From the NCBI GenBank assembly GCA_000337115.1, contig AOIR01000048.1, positions 50,856 to 103,482 of the forward strand: a stretch of DNA of 52,627 nucleotides. Reading direction: 5' to 3'. Below are positions 42,279 through 49,278 of this stretch, in pieces. Made by a program: the position numbers and the translations under genes. Below the pieces are notes generated by a model. The model saw nothing but the letters and a program-made list of their open reading frames with translations. It did not search any database and had not been told where the DNA came from. The DNA is from Natrinema thermotolerans DSM 11552 (GTDB taxonomy: Archaea; Halobacteriota; Halobacteria; Halobacteriales; Natrialbaceae). Position 1 is the first letter of the stretch. Each line of letters opens with the position of its first letter.

Positions 42279-43988
42279 ATGGCACTACGCAACGACAGGG
42301 CCGTTCAGGCCGCACGCGAGATCGAATTGAAAGAGATCGAGGACGGCTATACGCTCGTCGGGGGTCCCGATGAGGCAGTCACCGAACAACACGACACCGA
42401 CCGGATTCCCGAGGTCGACGTCGACCAGGAGATGCTGAGCGACACGGGCGAGGACCCCGAGTCCTGGCTCATGTACGGCGGCAGCTACGAACAACACCGC
42501 GCGACGCCGGCCGAGGTCATCACACCGGAGAACGTCGCCGACCTCGAGTTGGAGTACGAACTCTCGGTCGGGACGGGCTCGAGCATGGAGGGGACGCCGA
42601 TCGTCGTCCCGGGCGATCCGCCGGTGATGTACCAGACCAACGGGCCGAACCACATGAAGGCGATCGACCCCCGCGAGGGCGAGATCCTGTGGAGCTACAC
42701 CTACGCAGTCCCGATGGGCGTCGAGTTATGCTGTGACGACAACAACCGCGGGGCCGCCGTCCACGGCGACACGGTCTATATGACGACGCTCGACTCGGGC
42801 GTCGTCGCGCTGGACCGCTACACCGGTGAGGAGCGCTGGTACACGAGTACCGCCGACCACGAGGAGGGGTACTCGGCGACGTGGGCACCGGTCGTCCACG
42901 ACGGGACGATCTACACCGGTAGCGCCGGCGGCGAGTACGGCGTTCTCGGATTCATCGCCGCAATCGACGCCGAGAGCGGCGAGATACAGTGGCAAACCGA
43001 CACGCTGCTCGAGGACGAGTGGGTCGGTGCGAGCCGGGAACACGGCTGTGGGACGAGCTGGATGACGCCGACGATCGACGAGGAGGCGGGCGTCCTCTAC
43101 ACGGCGGTCGCCAACCCCGGCCCCGACTTCGATGGCACGGTACGGCCGGGGCCGAACTTCCCCACTTGTGGAACGATCTCGCTCGACCTCGAGAGCGGCG
43201 AGTTCCAGTGGGGGTTCCAGAGCAGTCCCCACGACGTCTGGGACTACGACGCGGTCGCGCCGCGCGTGCTGGTTCGGGACGTCGAGACCGACGACGGGTC
43301 GATGGACATGGTCGTCGGCTCGGACAAGACCGGCTGGGTGTACATGATGGACGCCGAGTCGGGCGACCTCCACGAGCGCAGCGAAGAGATCTGCCAGCAC
43401 ATCAATATGTGGGAGATGATCCCCCACATCAGCGAGGACGAGCGCGTCCCGTTCGTCCCCGGCGCGCCCGGCGGCAACGACTGGCAGCCGCCGTCGTACA
43501 ACCCCGAGACGGGACTGGTGTACGTGATCCACCAGAACTACCCGCAGGACCTCTACTGGCGCTACGAGGAGTTCAGCGAGGGCAACCCCTACTGGGGCGG
43601 CGGGTTGGCCGATCCGGCCAGCGAGTTCCCCGACGAGTGGAACGGCGCGATCACGGCCTTCGCGGCCGTCGATCCGACGACCGGCGAGCGCGTCTGGCGC
43701 GAATGGATCGAGAGCGAGGACGACCACTACATGTGGGGCGGCTCGCTGTCGACCGCCACCGGACTCGTCTTCAACGGCACCCAGAACGGCACCTTCGTCG
43801 CCTACGACGGCGAGACCGGCGACCGCCTCTGGGAGTACGAGTTCGACGTGCCGATCAGTGCCTCGCCGATGAGCTGGTACGACCCCGACGAGGGGAAGCA
43901 GTACGTCGCCGTGCAGGTCGGGGGCAGCGGCTGGCTCCGGCAGGGACCGCGCGGGGACACGCTCGCCGTGTTCTCGATGGAGGACTGA
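42279..43988 (+). CDS. PQQ-dependent alcohol dehydrogenase-type beta-propeller
   Basis: A 569-residue quinoprotein, eight-bladed propeller of the methanol/alcohol dehydrogenase family. The vicinal disulfide pair is Cys151-Cys152 in VELCCDDNNRGAAV. Likely metal/PQQ ligands are Glu219 (SAGGEYGVLG), Asn279 (VANPGPDF) and catalytic Asp322 (SSPHDVWDYDAV), with Asp324 at the position of the lanthanide-binding Asp of XoxF. Repeating W-docking motifs (GEILWSYTY, GERVWREWI, GDRLWEYEF) support the propeller. No signal peptide or Tat motif is seen, unlike bacterial periplasmic relatives. The substrate is unknown. Confidence 0.8.
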   Translation: MALRNDRAVQAAREIELKEIEDGYTLVGGPDEAVTEQHDTDRIPEVDVDQEMLSDTGEDPESWLMYGGSYEQHRATPAEVITPENVADLELEYELSVGTGSSMEGTPIVVPGDPPVMYQTNGPNHMKAIDPREGEILWSYTYAVPMGVELCCDDNNRGAAVHGDTVYMTTLDSGVVALDRYTGEERWYTSTADHEEGYSATWAPVVHDGTIYTGSAGGEYGVLGFIAAIDAESGEIQWQTDTLLEDEWVGASREHGCGTSWMTPTIDEEAGVLYTAVANPGPDFDGTVRPGPNFPTCGTISLDLESGEFQWGFQSSPHDVWDYDAVAPRVLVRDVETDDGSMDMVVGSDKTGWVYMMDAESGDLHERSEEICQHINMWEMIPHISEDERVPFVPGAPGGNDWQPPSYNPETGLVYVIHQNYPQDLYWRYEEFSEGNPYWGGGLADPASEFPDEWNGAITAFAAVDPTTGERVWREWIESEDDHYMWGGSLSTATGLVFNGTQNGTFVAYDGETGDRLWEYEFDVPISASPMSWYDPDEGKQYVAVQVGGSGWLRQGPRGDTLAVFSMED

Positions 43989-44015
43989 CCGACGACCGAT
44001 CACCACCACACAACA

Positions 44016-45134
44016 ATGTCGAACGAACAACGTTCACGCGACGACGTGTCCCGCCGCGGCGTGCTGCGAGGCACCGCGGCGATCGCCGGAACGGCCGCGG
44101 CCGGCACGGCGGGCGCGTACCGCGACGAGATCGACTTCCGACTGCCGGCCACGCAAAACGACGGCGCGGGCCGGACCCTCTCGCTGCTCGGTATCGTCGG
44201 CGGTTGGGTCGGCGTCGCCCCCGCCGAGATCGACGGCCGCTCGAACCCGCCGCTGCGACTGATCGAGGGCGAAGACCACGAGATCGTCTGGACGAACGGC
44301 GACGGCTCGCGGCACAACTTCACCCTCGAGGACGAGGACGGCAACGTGATCGAGGCGACCGACTTCGTCGAGGAGCAGGGCGAATCGACCTCGCTGACGG
44401 TCACCGCCGAGGAGGGGATGGCGGGCTACTACTGCGTTCCCCATCCCGTCCAGATGCGCGGCCCGATCGAACTGATCGACGTCGACGAGGTCCACGAGTT
44501 GCGGGTACGGGTCGAAGACGAGAACGGCGACCCACTCGGCGCGGAGGTGTTCGTCGGCGATCACCACTCCTTCTCCGACGTCGCCGCCAAACCGGGCCAA
44601 CAGGAGGAGGAAGCACCGCCCGCGGTCGCTCGCTTCGATATGCTCGAGGACGGGGAGTACGATGTCGAGGTCTGGACCTACGGCCACGAGCGACTGACCG
44701 ACACGGTGACGATCGACGGCGACGACGCCGCGTTCACCGCCACCCTGTCGGCGACCGAACCCGGCGACCCGGCCGAGACCTACTCGATGCGACTCGAGGA
44801 GGGGCGCTGGGTCGGGGTCGGCCCCGACGCCATCGCCGACGAGGAGAACCCGACGCTCGAACTCGAGGCCGGCGAGACCTACGCCCTCGAGTGGGAGAAC
44901 ACGATCGGACAACACCAGCCGGAAGCGGACAACCGGACCTACGAACCGCTGCCCGGCCACAACTTCGTGATCGCCAGCGGCGGCGACACGAACGAGTGGA
45001 ACACCTACGTCCGTTCGGACTTTCTCGACGAGGCCGGCGCGACCCAGACCGTCGAGTTCGTTGCGACCGAGGAGATGGCCGTCTACCTCGACCAGTCACA
45101 GCTCGACGCGGTCGGCGAGATCGACGTCCAGTAG
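44016..45134 (+). CDS. Tat-exported protein with two cupredoxin-like domains
   Basis: A 372-residue protein. SRRGVLRGTAAIAGTAAAGT (residues 12-31) is a twin-arginine signal, and no lipobox is obvious. Residues ~60-155 form a type 1 copper domain with His100 (GDGSRHNFTLEDE), Cys140, His143 and Met147 (GYYCVPHPVQMRG). Residues ~156-245 look like a small beta domain. Residues ~260-372 repeat the domain pattern (RWVGVGPDAI, then GHNFVIASGGD) but have lost the Cys/His/Met loop, so copper is not expected there. It is a likely electron acceptor for the PQQ enzyme and is exported; 27 bases separate the genes. Confidence 0.85.
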   Translation: MSNEQRSRDDVSRRGVLRGTAAIAGTAAAGTAGAYRDEIDFRLPATQNDGAGRTLSLLGIVGGWVGVAPAEIDGRSNPPLRLIEGEDHEIVWTNGDGSRHNFTLEDEDGNVIEATDFVEEQGESTSLTVTAEEGMAGYYCVPHPVQMRGPIELIDVDEVHELRVRVEDENGDPLGAEVFVGDHHSFSDVAAKPGQQEEEAPPAVARFDMLEDGEYDVEVWTYGHERLTDTVTIDGDDAAFTATLSATEPGDPAETYSMRLEEGRWVGVGPDAIADEENPTLELEAGETYALEWENTIGQHQPEADNRTYEPLPGHNFVIASGGDTNEWNTYVRSDFLDEAGATQTVEFVATEEMAVYLDQSQLDAVGEIDVQ

Positions 45135-45154
45135 CCCGCTGCCGGGCTCTTTTT
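45133..45154 (+). terminator. Hairpin plus T-tract after the PQQ operon
   Basis: AGCCCG-CTGC-CGGGCT followed by C and five T residues. It overlaps the last base or two of the stop codon region and resembles a bacterial intrinsic terminator. Confidence 0.6.
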
Positions 45155-45178
45155 CCGTCGACGACTCCGCCACGGCCG

Positions 45179-46087
45179 TCAGTCCGTCGTGTCGACGCGC
45201 CGGTCCCGCTCGAGCGTCGTCACCGCGACGCCGGCGATCACGACGAGGCCGCCGCCGACCGTAACCGGGCCCGGCACTTCCCCGAGCAGGACGAGCGCGA
45301 GCAGCGTCGCGCCGACCGGCTCGCCGAGCCAGGCGACGCTGACGACGACCGACTCGAGGTGGGCCAGCGCCCAGTTGCTCACCGTGTGCCCGAGGAGGCC
45401 GGGGCCGACGGCCAGCGCGAGAAAGAGCGCCCATTCGCGGGGCGGGTAGCCGACGTAGGCGTGACCCTGCACGCCCACGAGGACGAAAAGCGCGACCGCA
45501 CAGACCCCGTAGACGACGGTCACGTAGGGAAAGAGCGGGACCCGCTGGCGGATCGAGCGGCCCGCGAGCATGTAGCCTGCGACGGTCACCGCGCCGAGTA
45601 CCGCGAGGGCGTTGCCGTACGTTGTCGTCCCGGTAAGGGCCGAGCCACCGGCGTCGCCGAGCGACATCGCCGTCGCCCCCGCGAGCGCGACGGCGATCCC
45701 GGCGGCCGTCGCGCGCGTGAGTCGCTCGCCGAGGACCAGCCACGCGCCCAGCGCGACGAAGACCGGCTGGCTCTGGACGAGCGTGACGCTGGCGGCGACG
45801 CTGGTGTACGCGAGACTCTCGAACCACGCGGCGAAGTGGATCGCCAGGGCGACGCCGGCGACGGCCGCGCCCGCGAGGTCCCGGCCGGAGAGCCGTGCGA
45901 AGGCCCCGCGGTGACGGGTCGCGGCGACGGGTGCGACCAAGACGGCCGTGAAGAGGACGCGATAGAGCGCCGCGACCGAACTCGGTGCCACGCTCCAGCG
46001 AACGAAGATGGCGCTGGTACTCGTCGCAACTACCGCAATCGCGAGGGCGGCCACCGGCGGCAGATCGCGATCGGCGCGCACGTCCAT
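45179..46087 (-). CDS. DMT (EamA) family transporter
   Basis: A 302-residue integral membrane protein with about ten helices in two EamA halves. The first half has IFVRWSVAPSSVAALYRVLF and VALGAWLVLGERLTRATAAG; the second has PGLLGHTVSNWALAHLESVV and LLALVLLGEVPGPVTVGGGL. LGERLT and LGEVPG are the paired motifs at the ends of helices 4 and 9. Transports a small metabolite, unspecified. The start MDVRADRDLPPV is chosen over a weaker upstream in-frame start. Confidence 0.88.
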   Translation of the reverse strand: MDVRADRDLPPVAALAIAVVATSTSAIFVRWSVAPSSVAALYRVLFTAVLVAPVAATRHRGAFARLSGRDLAGAAVAGVALAIHFAAWFESLAYTSVAASVTLVQSQPVFVALGAWLVLGERLTRATAAGIAVALAGATAMSLGDAGGSALTGTTTYGNALAVLGAVTVAGYMLAGRSIRQRVPLFPYVTVVYGVCAVALFVLVGVQGHAYVGYPPREWALFLALAVGPGLLGHTVSNWALAHLESVVVSVAWLGEPVGATLLALVLLGEVPGPVTVGGGLVVIAGVAVTTLERDRRVDTTD

Positions 46088-46143
46088 CGCTCCCGCGCGA
46101 CCCCACAAACGGCTTCCGGAAACCGGTCGCGTGCAAACCCGGG

Positions 46144-46728
46144 CTACTCGTTTGGCACCTTATACGGGCGGTAGATCGCCGCGATCTCGAGGTCGACCGG
46201 CTCGAGCCCGGTGATGATGTCGTCCTCGGGAGAGAGGTCCTCGGCCTCCCACGCCTCGAGGTAGCTCAGGGCGTCCGCGCGGTCGGCGAACGCTTTGGGA
46301 TCGATTCCCATCGGATCGTCGACCGCCCGCTCGTCGGTGATGAGGACGTAGTGTGCCTCGGTCGCGTCGATCTGCTCGCCGGTTTCGCGATCGACCGTCC
46401 ACGCGCCGTCGATCGGCGAGTCCGGCGTCGACGAGACCACGTACGTGAACAGACACCCCGGCGACTCGAACACGGCTGCCTGCCCGTTCTCGTGACGGAG
46501 TTGGCTCGATTCGGGAAAGTCCGCGGCGGTCATCCCACAGACCGCACAGGACATCCCCTCGGGGTACTCGAACGGTCCCTCCTCGATGCCCTCGAGCGTC
46601 GGTTCGTACACCTGTGCGGGGGGGCCGTCATCGGACTCGCTCTCGCCGAGACAGCCGGCGATACCCACGCCCGTCCCCGCCGCGAGCGCACCGATGAATC
46701 GTCGCCGGTCGACCCCGTCGTCAGTCAT
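46144..46728 (-). CDS. NosL-family Tat lipoprotein
   Basis: A 194-residue lipoprotein. DRRRFIGALAAGTGVGIAGC is a twin-arginine signal with lipobox at Cys26. The copper-binding NosL motif is Met59-x-Cys61-x2-Cys64-x-Met66 (GMSCAVCGMTAADF). Downstream CLFTYVV and TEAHYVLITDERAVDDPMG are NosL-like. In denitrifiers NosL delivers Cu(I) to nitrous oxide reductase; no nosZ or nosDFY genes are in this window. A general copper carrier, perhaps for the cupredoxin of the nearby PQQ operon, is possible (inference). Confidence 0.88.
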   Translation of the reverse strand: MTDDGVDRRRFIGALAAGTGVGIAGCLGESESDDGPPAQVYEPTLEGIEEGPFEYPEGMSCAVCGMTAADFPESSQLRHENGQAAVFESPGCLFTYVVSSTPDSPIDGAWTVDRETGEQIDATEAHYVLITDERAVDDPMGIDPKAFADRADALSYLEAWEAEDLSPEDDIITGLEPVDLEIAAIYRPYKVPNE

Positions 46729-46817
46729 ACATCCCGGTAGGCCGGCAACGGGCAAAACGGGACTGGTTCGGGTGTCGAATCGCCCGATTGGGCTGCCGAC
46801 ACGTCACCGCGGCTCGG

Positions 46818-47297
46818 TCACTCGAGCTGGGCCTTCGCCAGCCGGTGGCGTGCCCGAAACATGGCCTCGAACCCGAGGTTCGAGAGCGGCGCGATCGCGT
46901 CCCCGAGCCCGCCGAGCGGGAGTTCGTAGGTGACTCGGTCCCGGATCCGGGTCCGCCGCCCGTCGGCGTAGAACGAGTGGGTGTGCTCCCAGCGGTCGAA
47001 GGGGCCGTGGACCATTTCGTCCCGGAAGTATGCCGATCCGTCCTCGCGCTCGCGGTCCGTGATCACCGACGTCCAGTGCTGGCGCGGCCCGACGCCGAAG
47101 GGACGCATCGAGAGCGCGATCTCCGAGCCGGGTTCGAGGACGTTCGGATCCGGCTCCCCGTCGGGTCCGATCACGCGCTCGACGCGCAGGTTCATCCAGT
47201 CGGGCGTCAGCCCCTCGAGGCCGGAGATCTGTGAGTGGAAGGCCCAGACGTCCTCGAAGGGCGATCGAACGGTCGTCTCGCGTTCGTAGGTAGGCAT
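46818..47297 (-). CDS. SRPBCC family protein (ligand-binding START-like)
   Basis: A 159-residue helix-grip protein. MPTYERETTVRSPFEDVWAF starts the fold. QHWTSVITDREREDGSAYFR, DEMVHGPFDRWEHTHSFYAD and GRRTRIRDRVTYELPLGGLG are typical of the cell-division-inhibitor-like haloarchaeal SRPBCC group. It ends in the amphipathic helix NLGFEAMFRARHRLAKAQLE. Only distantly related to the SRPBCC protein at 22525. No ligand can be named. Confidence 0.85.
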   Translation of the reverse strand: MPTYERETTVRSPFEDVWAFHSQISGLEGLTPDWMNLRVERVIGPDGEPDPNVLEPGSEIALSMRPFGVGPRQHWTSVITDREREDGSAYFRDEMVHGPFDRWEHTHSFYADGRRTRIRDRVTYELPLGGLGDAIAPLSNLGFEAMFRARHRLAKAQLE

Positions 47298-47369
47298 CGC
47301 TCGGTGATGGCTACGGCGGCCACGGGGAAAACGTCGGTCCCAACGACCGGCGACGAACGGCGACGCGCG

Positions 47370-47798
47370 TTACTTGAGACGCTCCTGGAGGAACGAGGGA
47401 TGGGCCGCAGTCACGCCGTCGATCTCGAGGAGATCCTCGGAGATGATCTCGCCCAAGGCGTCGCCGTCCTCGGCGCGCACCTCGGCCATCAGCATGTGGT
47501 CGCCGCTGGAACTGTACAGGGCCTCGACCGCTTCGAGGTCCTTGATCGCCTTCGTCGCCTCGACGTAGCGTTCGCTGGCCACGTCGAGCCCGACCATCGC
47601 GATCGTCTGGCTCGAGAGCTTCTTCGGATCGATGTCGGCCGAATAGCCGACGATCACCCCCTCCTCTTCGAGCTGGTTGATGTACTTTCGTACCGTGGGC
47701 TTCGAGACGTTCGCCCGATCAGCGATCTCCGCATAGGACGCCTGGGCGTCCTCCTCGAGGACCTCGAGGATACGATCTTCCGTCGCCTGCGTACTCAT
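47370..47798 (-). CDS. Lrp/AsnC-family transcriptional regulator
   Basis: A 142-residue feast/famine regulator. The HTH is DRILEVLEEDAQASYAEIAD through ANVSKPTVRKYINQLEEEGV. The C-terminal RAM ligand domain (IAMVGLDVASERYVEATKAI, YSSSGDHMLMAEVRAEDGDA) follows. I used the ATG at 47796-47798 instead of the longer in-frame extension, which lacks protein character. Upstream AAATATCTTTTGTATCC gives an AT-rich promoter. It lies between unrelated genes, so its target set cannot be inferred. Confidence 0.9.
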   Translation of the reverse strand: MSTQATEDRILEVLEEDAQASYAEIADRANVSKPTVRKYINQLEEEGVIVGYSADIDPKKLSSQTIAMVGLDVASERYVEATKAIKDLEAVEALYSSSGDHMLMAEVRAEDGDALGEIISEDLLEIDGVTAAHPSFLQERLK

Positions 47799-47906
47799 GA
47801 GCGTACGTTTTGCTCCGGCGGAAAAATATCTTTTGTATCCGAAAACGACGTATATCCGAACGGAAGACACGGGGAGACGGCTGGCTCGAGGCCCGAAATC
47901 GCGCGG

Positions 47907-47912
47907 TTTATT
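47907..47912 (+). promoter_or_regulatory. TATA box for the 47939 gene
   Basis: TTTATT centred 29 bases before the GTG start. It is what decides the start in a frame that is otherwise open from 47810. Confidence 0.5.
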
Positions 47913-47938
47913 CCCGTGGTAGACCCAGGGCGACCATC

Positions 47939-48259
47939 GTGGTCGCTCCGACTCTCATCAGCGGCGTCGTCTGGATCGGCTGTGGACTCGCGATCCTCGG
48001 ACTGGCGTGGCTCATCGCCGTTCGCGGGCGGGCGGACCTCCACGCCAACTACGACGAATCGGTCGATCCCGCATACGCCTCGCGGTGGGCCGGCGGAACG
48101 GCACTGCTAATGGGACTGTTGGTCGTCGCCTACGGCGTCCGCGAGGCGCTGTACGGGTTCGATCCGCGCCTGCTCGCCGGGCTCGTCCTCGCCCTCCTGA
48201 TTCTGAGCTACGTCTCGAAGCTGTTCGCCAAAGGGGTCGGCGCGGACGGACGCGACTGA
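47939..48259 (+). CDS. DUF3784-like small membrane protein
   Basis: A 106-residue membrane protein starting from GTG as MVAPTLISGVVWIGCGLAIL. About three helices are visible: the N-terminal one through GLAWLIAVRG, then AGGTALLMGLLVVAYGV and LLAGLVLALLILSYVSKLFA. The intervening RADLHANYDESVDPAYASRW pattern is typical of DUF3784 proteins. No function known. Confidence 0.7.
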   Translation: MVAPTLISGVVWIGCGLAILGLAWLIAVRGRADLHANYDESVDPAYASRWAGGTALLMGLLVVAYGVREALYGFDPRLLAGLVLALLILSYVSKLFAKGVGADGRD

Positions 48260-48340
48260 GTTCGATCTAACCAGTCACGTCAACGGCTCCCCGAAGCGGT
48301 GAAACGGGACCGACCGATTCGGTGTCGTTCGCGACCGTCC

Positions 48341-49276
48341 TCAGGTGTGGCGCTCGAGGAGGTCGTAGCTGCGTTCCCACTCGGCGTCGTCGTCGAAGTA
48401 CCGCTCGGCCAGTGGCTGGTCGGGCAGCTCGCCGACGGCCGCCTTCTCCTCGGTGTAGGACGGTCGGTCTTCGTCGACGTAGTACCGGCCCGTGAGGACG
48501 GTCCCCTCGTTGAGGACGTCCTCGGTCTCGCGCATCATCTCGGCGGCTTCCGCGCGGTCGGTGACGTCGAACTCGTAGTCGTCGGACTCCTGGACGTCGA
48601 TGTAGGGGACGTACTGGCGGGCGTCCTTGTTCCAGGTCGGACACTGGGTCAGGAAGTCGACGTGAGCGAACCCGTCGTGTTCGATGGCCTCCTTGATGAT
48701 CTCTTTCGCCTGGTTAGGGTTGACCGCGGCGGTGCGAGCGATGTAGCTCGCGCCGGCGGTCAGCGACTGCGAGAGCGGCCGGATCGGCGTCTTCGCGCTA
48801 CCCGACGGCTGGGTCTTGGACTTGTGGCCCTTCGGACTCGTCGGCGACGTCTGGCCCTTCGTCAGCCCGAAGATCTCGTTGTTGAACACGATGTACGTCA
48901 TGTCGTGGTTCTCCCGGGCCGTGTGGATGAAGTGGTTGCCGCCGATCCCGTAGCCGTCGCCGTCCCCACCCGCAGCGATGACCTCGAGTTCGGGGTTGGC
49001 GAGTTTGGCCGCGCGGGCGACCGGCAGCGAGCGACCGTGGATCGTGTGGAAGCCGTAGGTATCGAGGTAGCTGTTCAGCTTGCCCGAACAGCCGATCCCG
49101 GTGACGGTCAGCACTTCCTCGGGGGTCTTGCCGACCTCCGGAAGCGCCTGTTTCAGGGACTTCAGGACGCCGAAGTCGCCACAGCCCGGACACCACGTCG
49201 GCTGCGGTTCGACGCCGGGGGTAAACTCGTCCCGGTCGATCTCTCGCTCCTCACCGATTGCGTTGAATGCGCTCAT
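48341..49276 (-). CDS. 2-oxoacid:ferredoxin oxidoreductase, beta subunit
   Basis: Thiamine diphosphate- and [4Fe-4S]-binding subunit of an oxygen-tolerant haloarchaeal 2-oxoacid:ferredoxin oxidoreductase. It has 311 residues. Cys29 and Cys32 (TWCPGCGDFGVL), Cys63 (GIGCSGKLNSY) and a later Cys (FLTQCPTWN) are the expected cluster ligands. The TPP motif is GGDGDGYGIGGNHFIHTARE with NNEIFGLTKGQTSPTS. The length fits the pyruvate type (PorB) better than the shorter 2-oxoglutarate type as I remember the haloarchaeal sequences, but this is not proof. It starts two bases after the alpha subunit's stop. Confidence 0.9.
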   Translation of the reverse strand: MSAFNAIGEEREIDRDEFTPGVEPQPTWCPGCGDFGVLKSLKQALPEVGKTPEEVLTVTGIGCSGKLNSYLDTYGFHTIHGRSLPVARAAKLANPELEVIAAGGDGDGYGIGGNHFIHTARENHDMTYIVFNNEIFGLTKGQTSPTSPKGHKSKTQPSGSAKTPIRPLSQSLTAGASYIARTAAVNPNQAKEIIKEAIEHDGFAHVDFLTQCPTWNKDARQYVPYIDVQESDDYEFDVTDRAEAAEMMRETEDVLNEGTVLTGRYYVDEDRPSYTEEKAAVGELPDQPLAERYFDDDAEWERSYDLLERHT

Positions 49277-49278
49277 TG

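Noticed and set aside
42989-46174. A 1061-codon open frame on the plus strand
   Set aside because: Out of frame with the PQQ and cupredoxin genes and Arg-rich throughout; a shadow frame.
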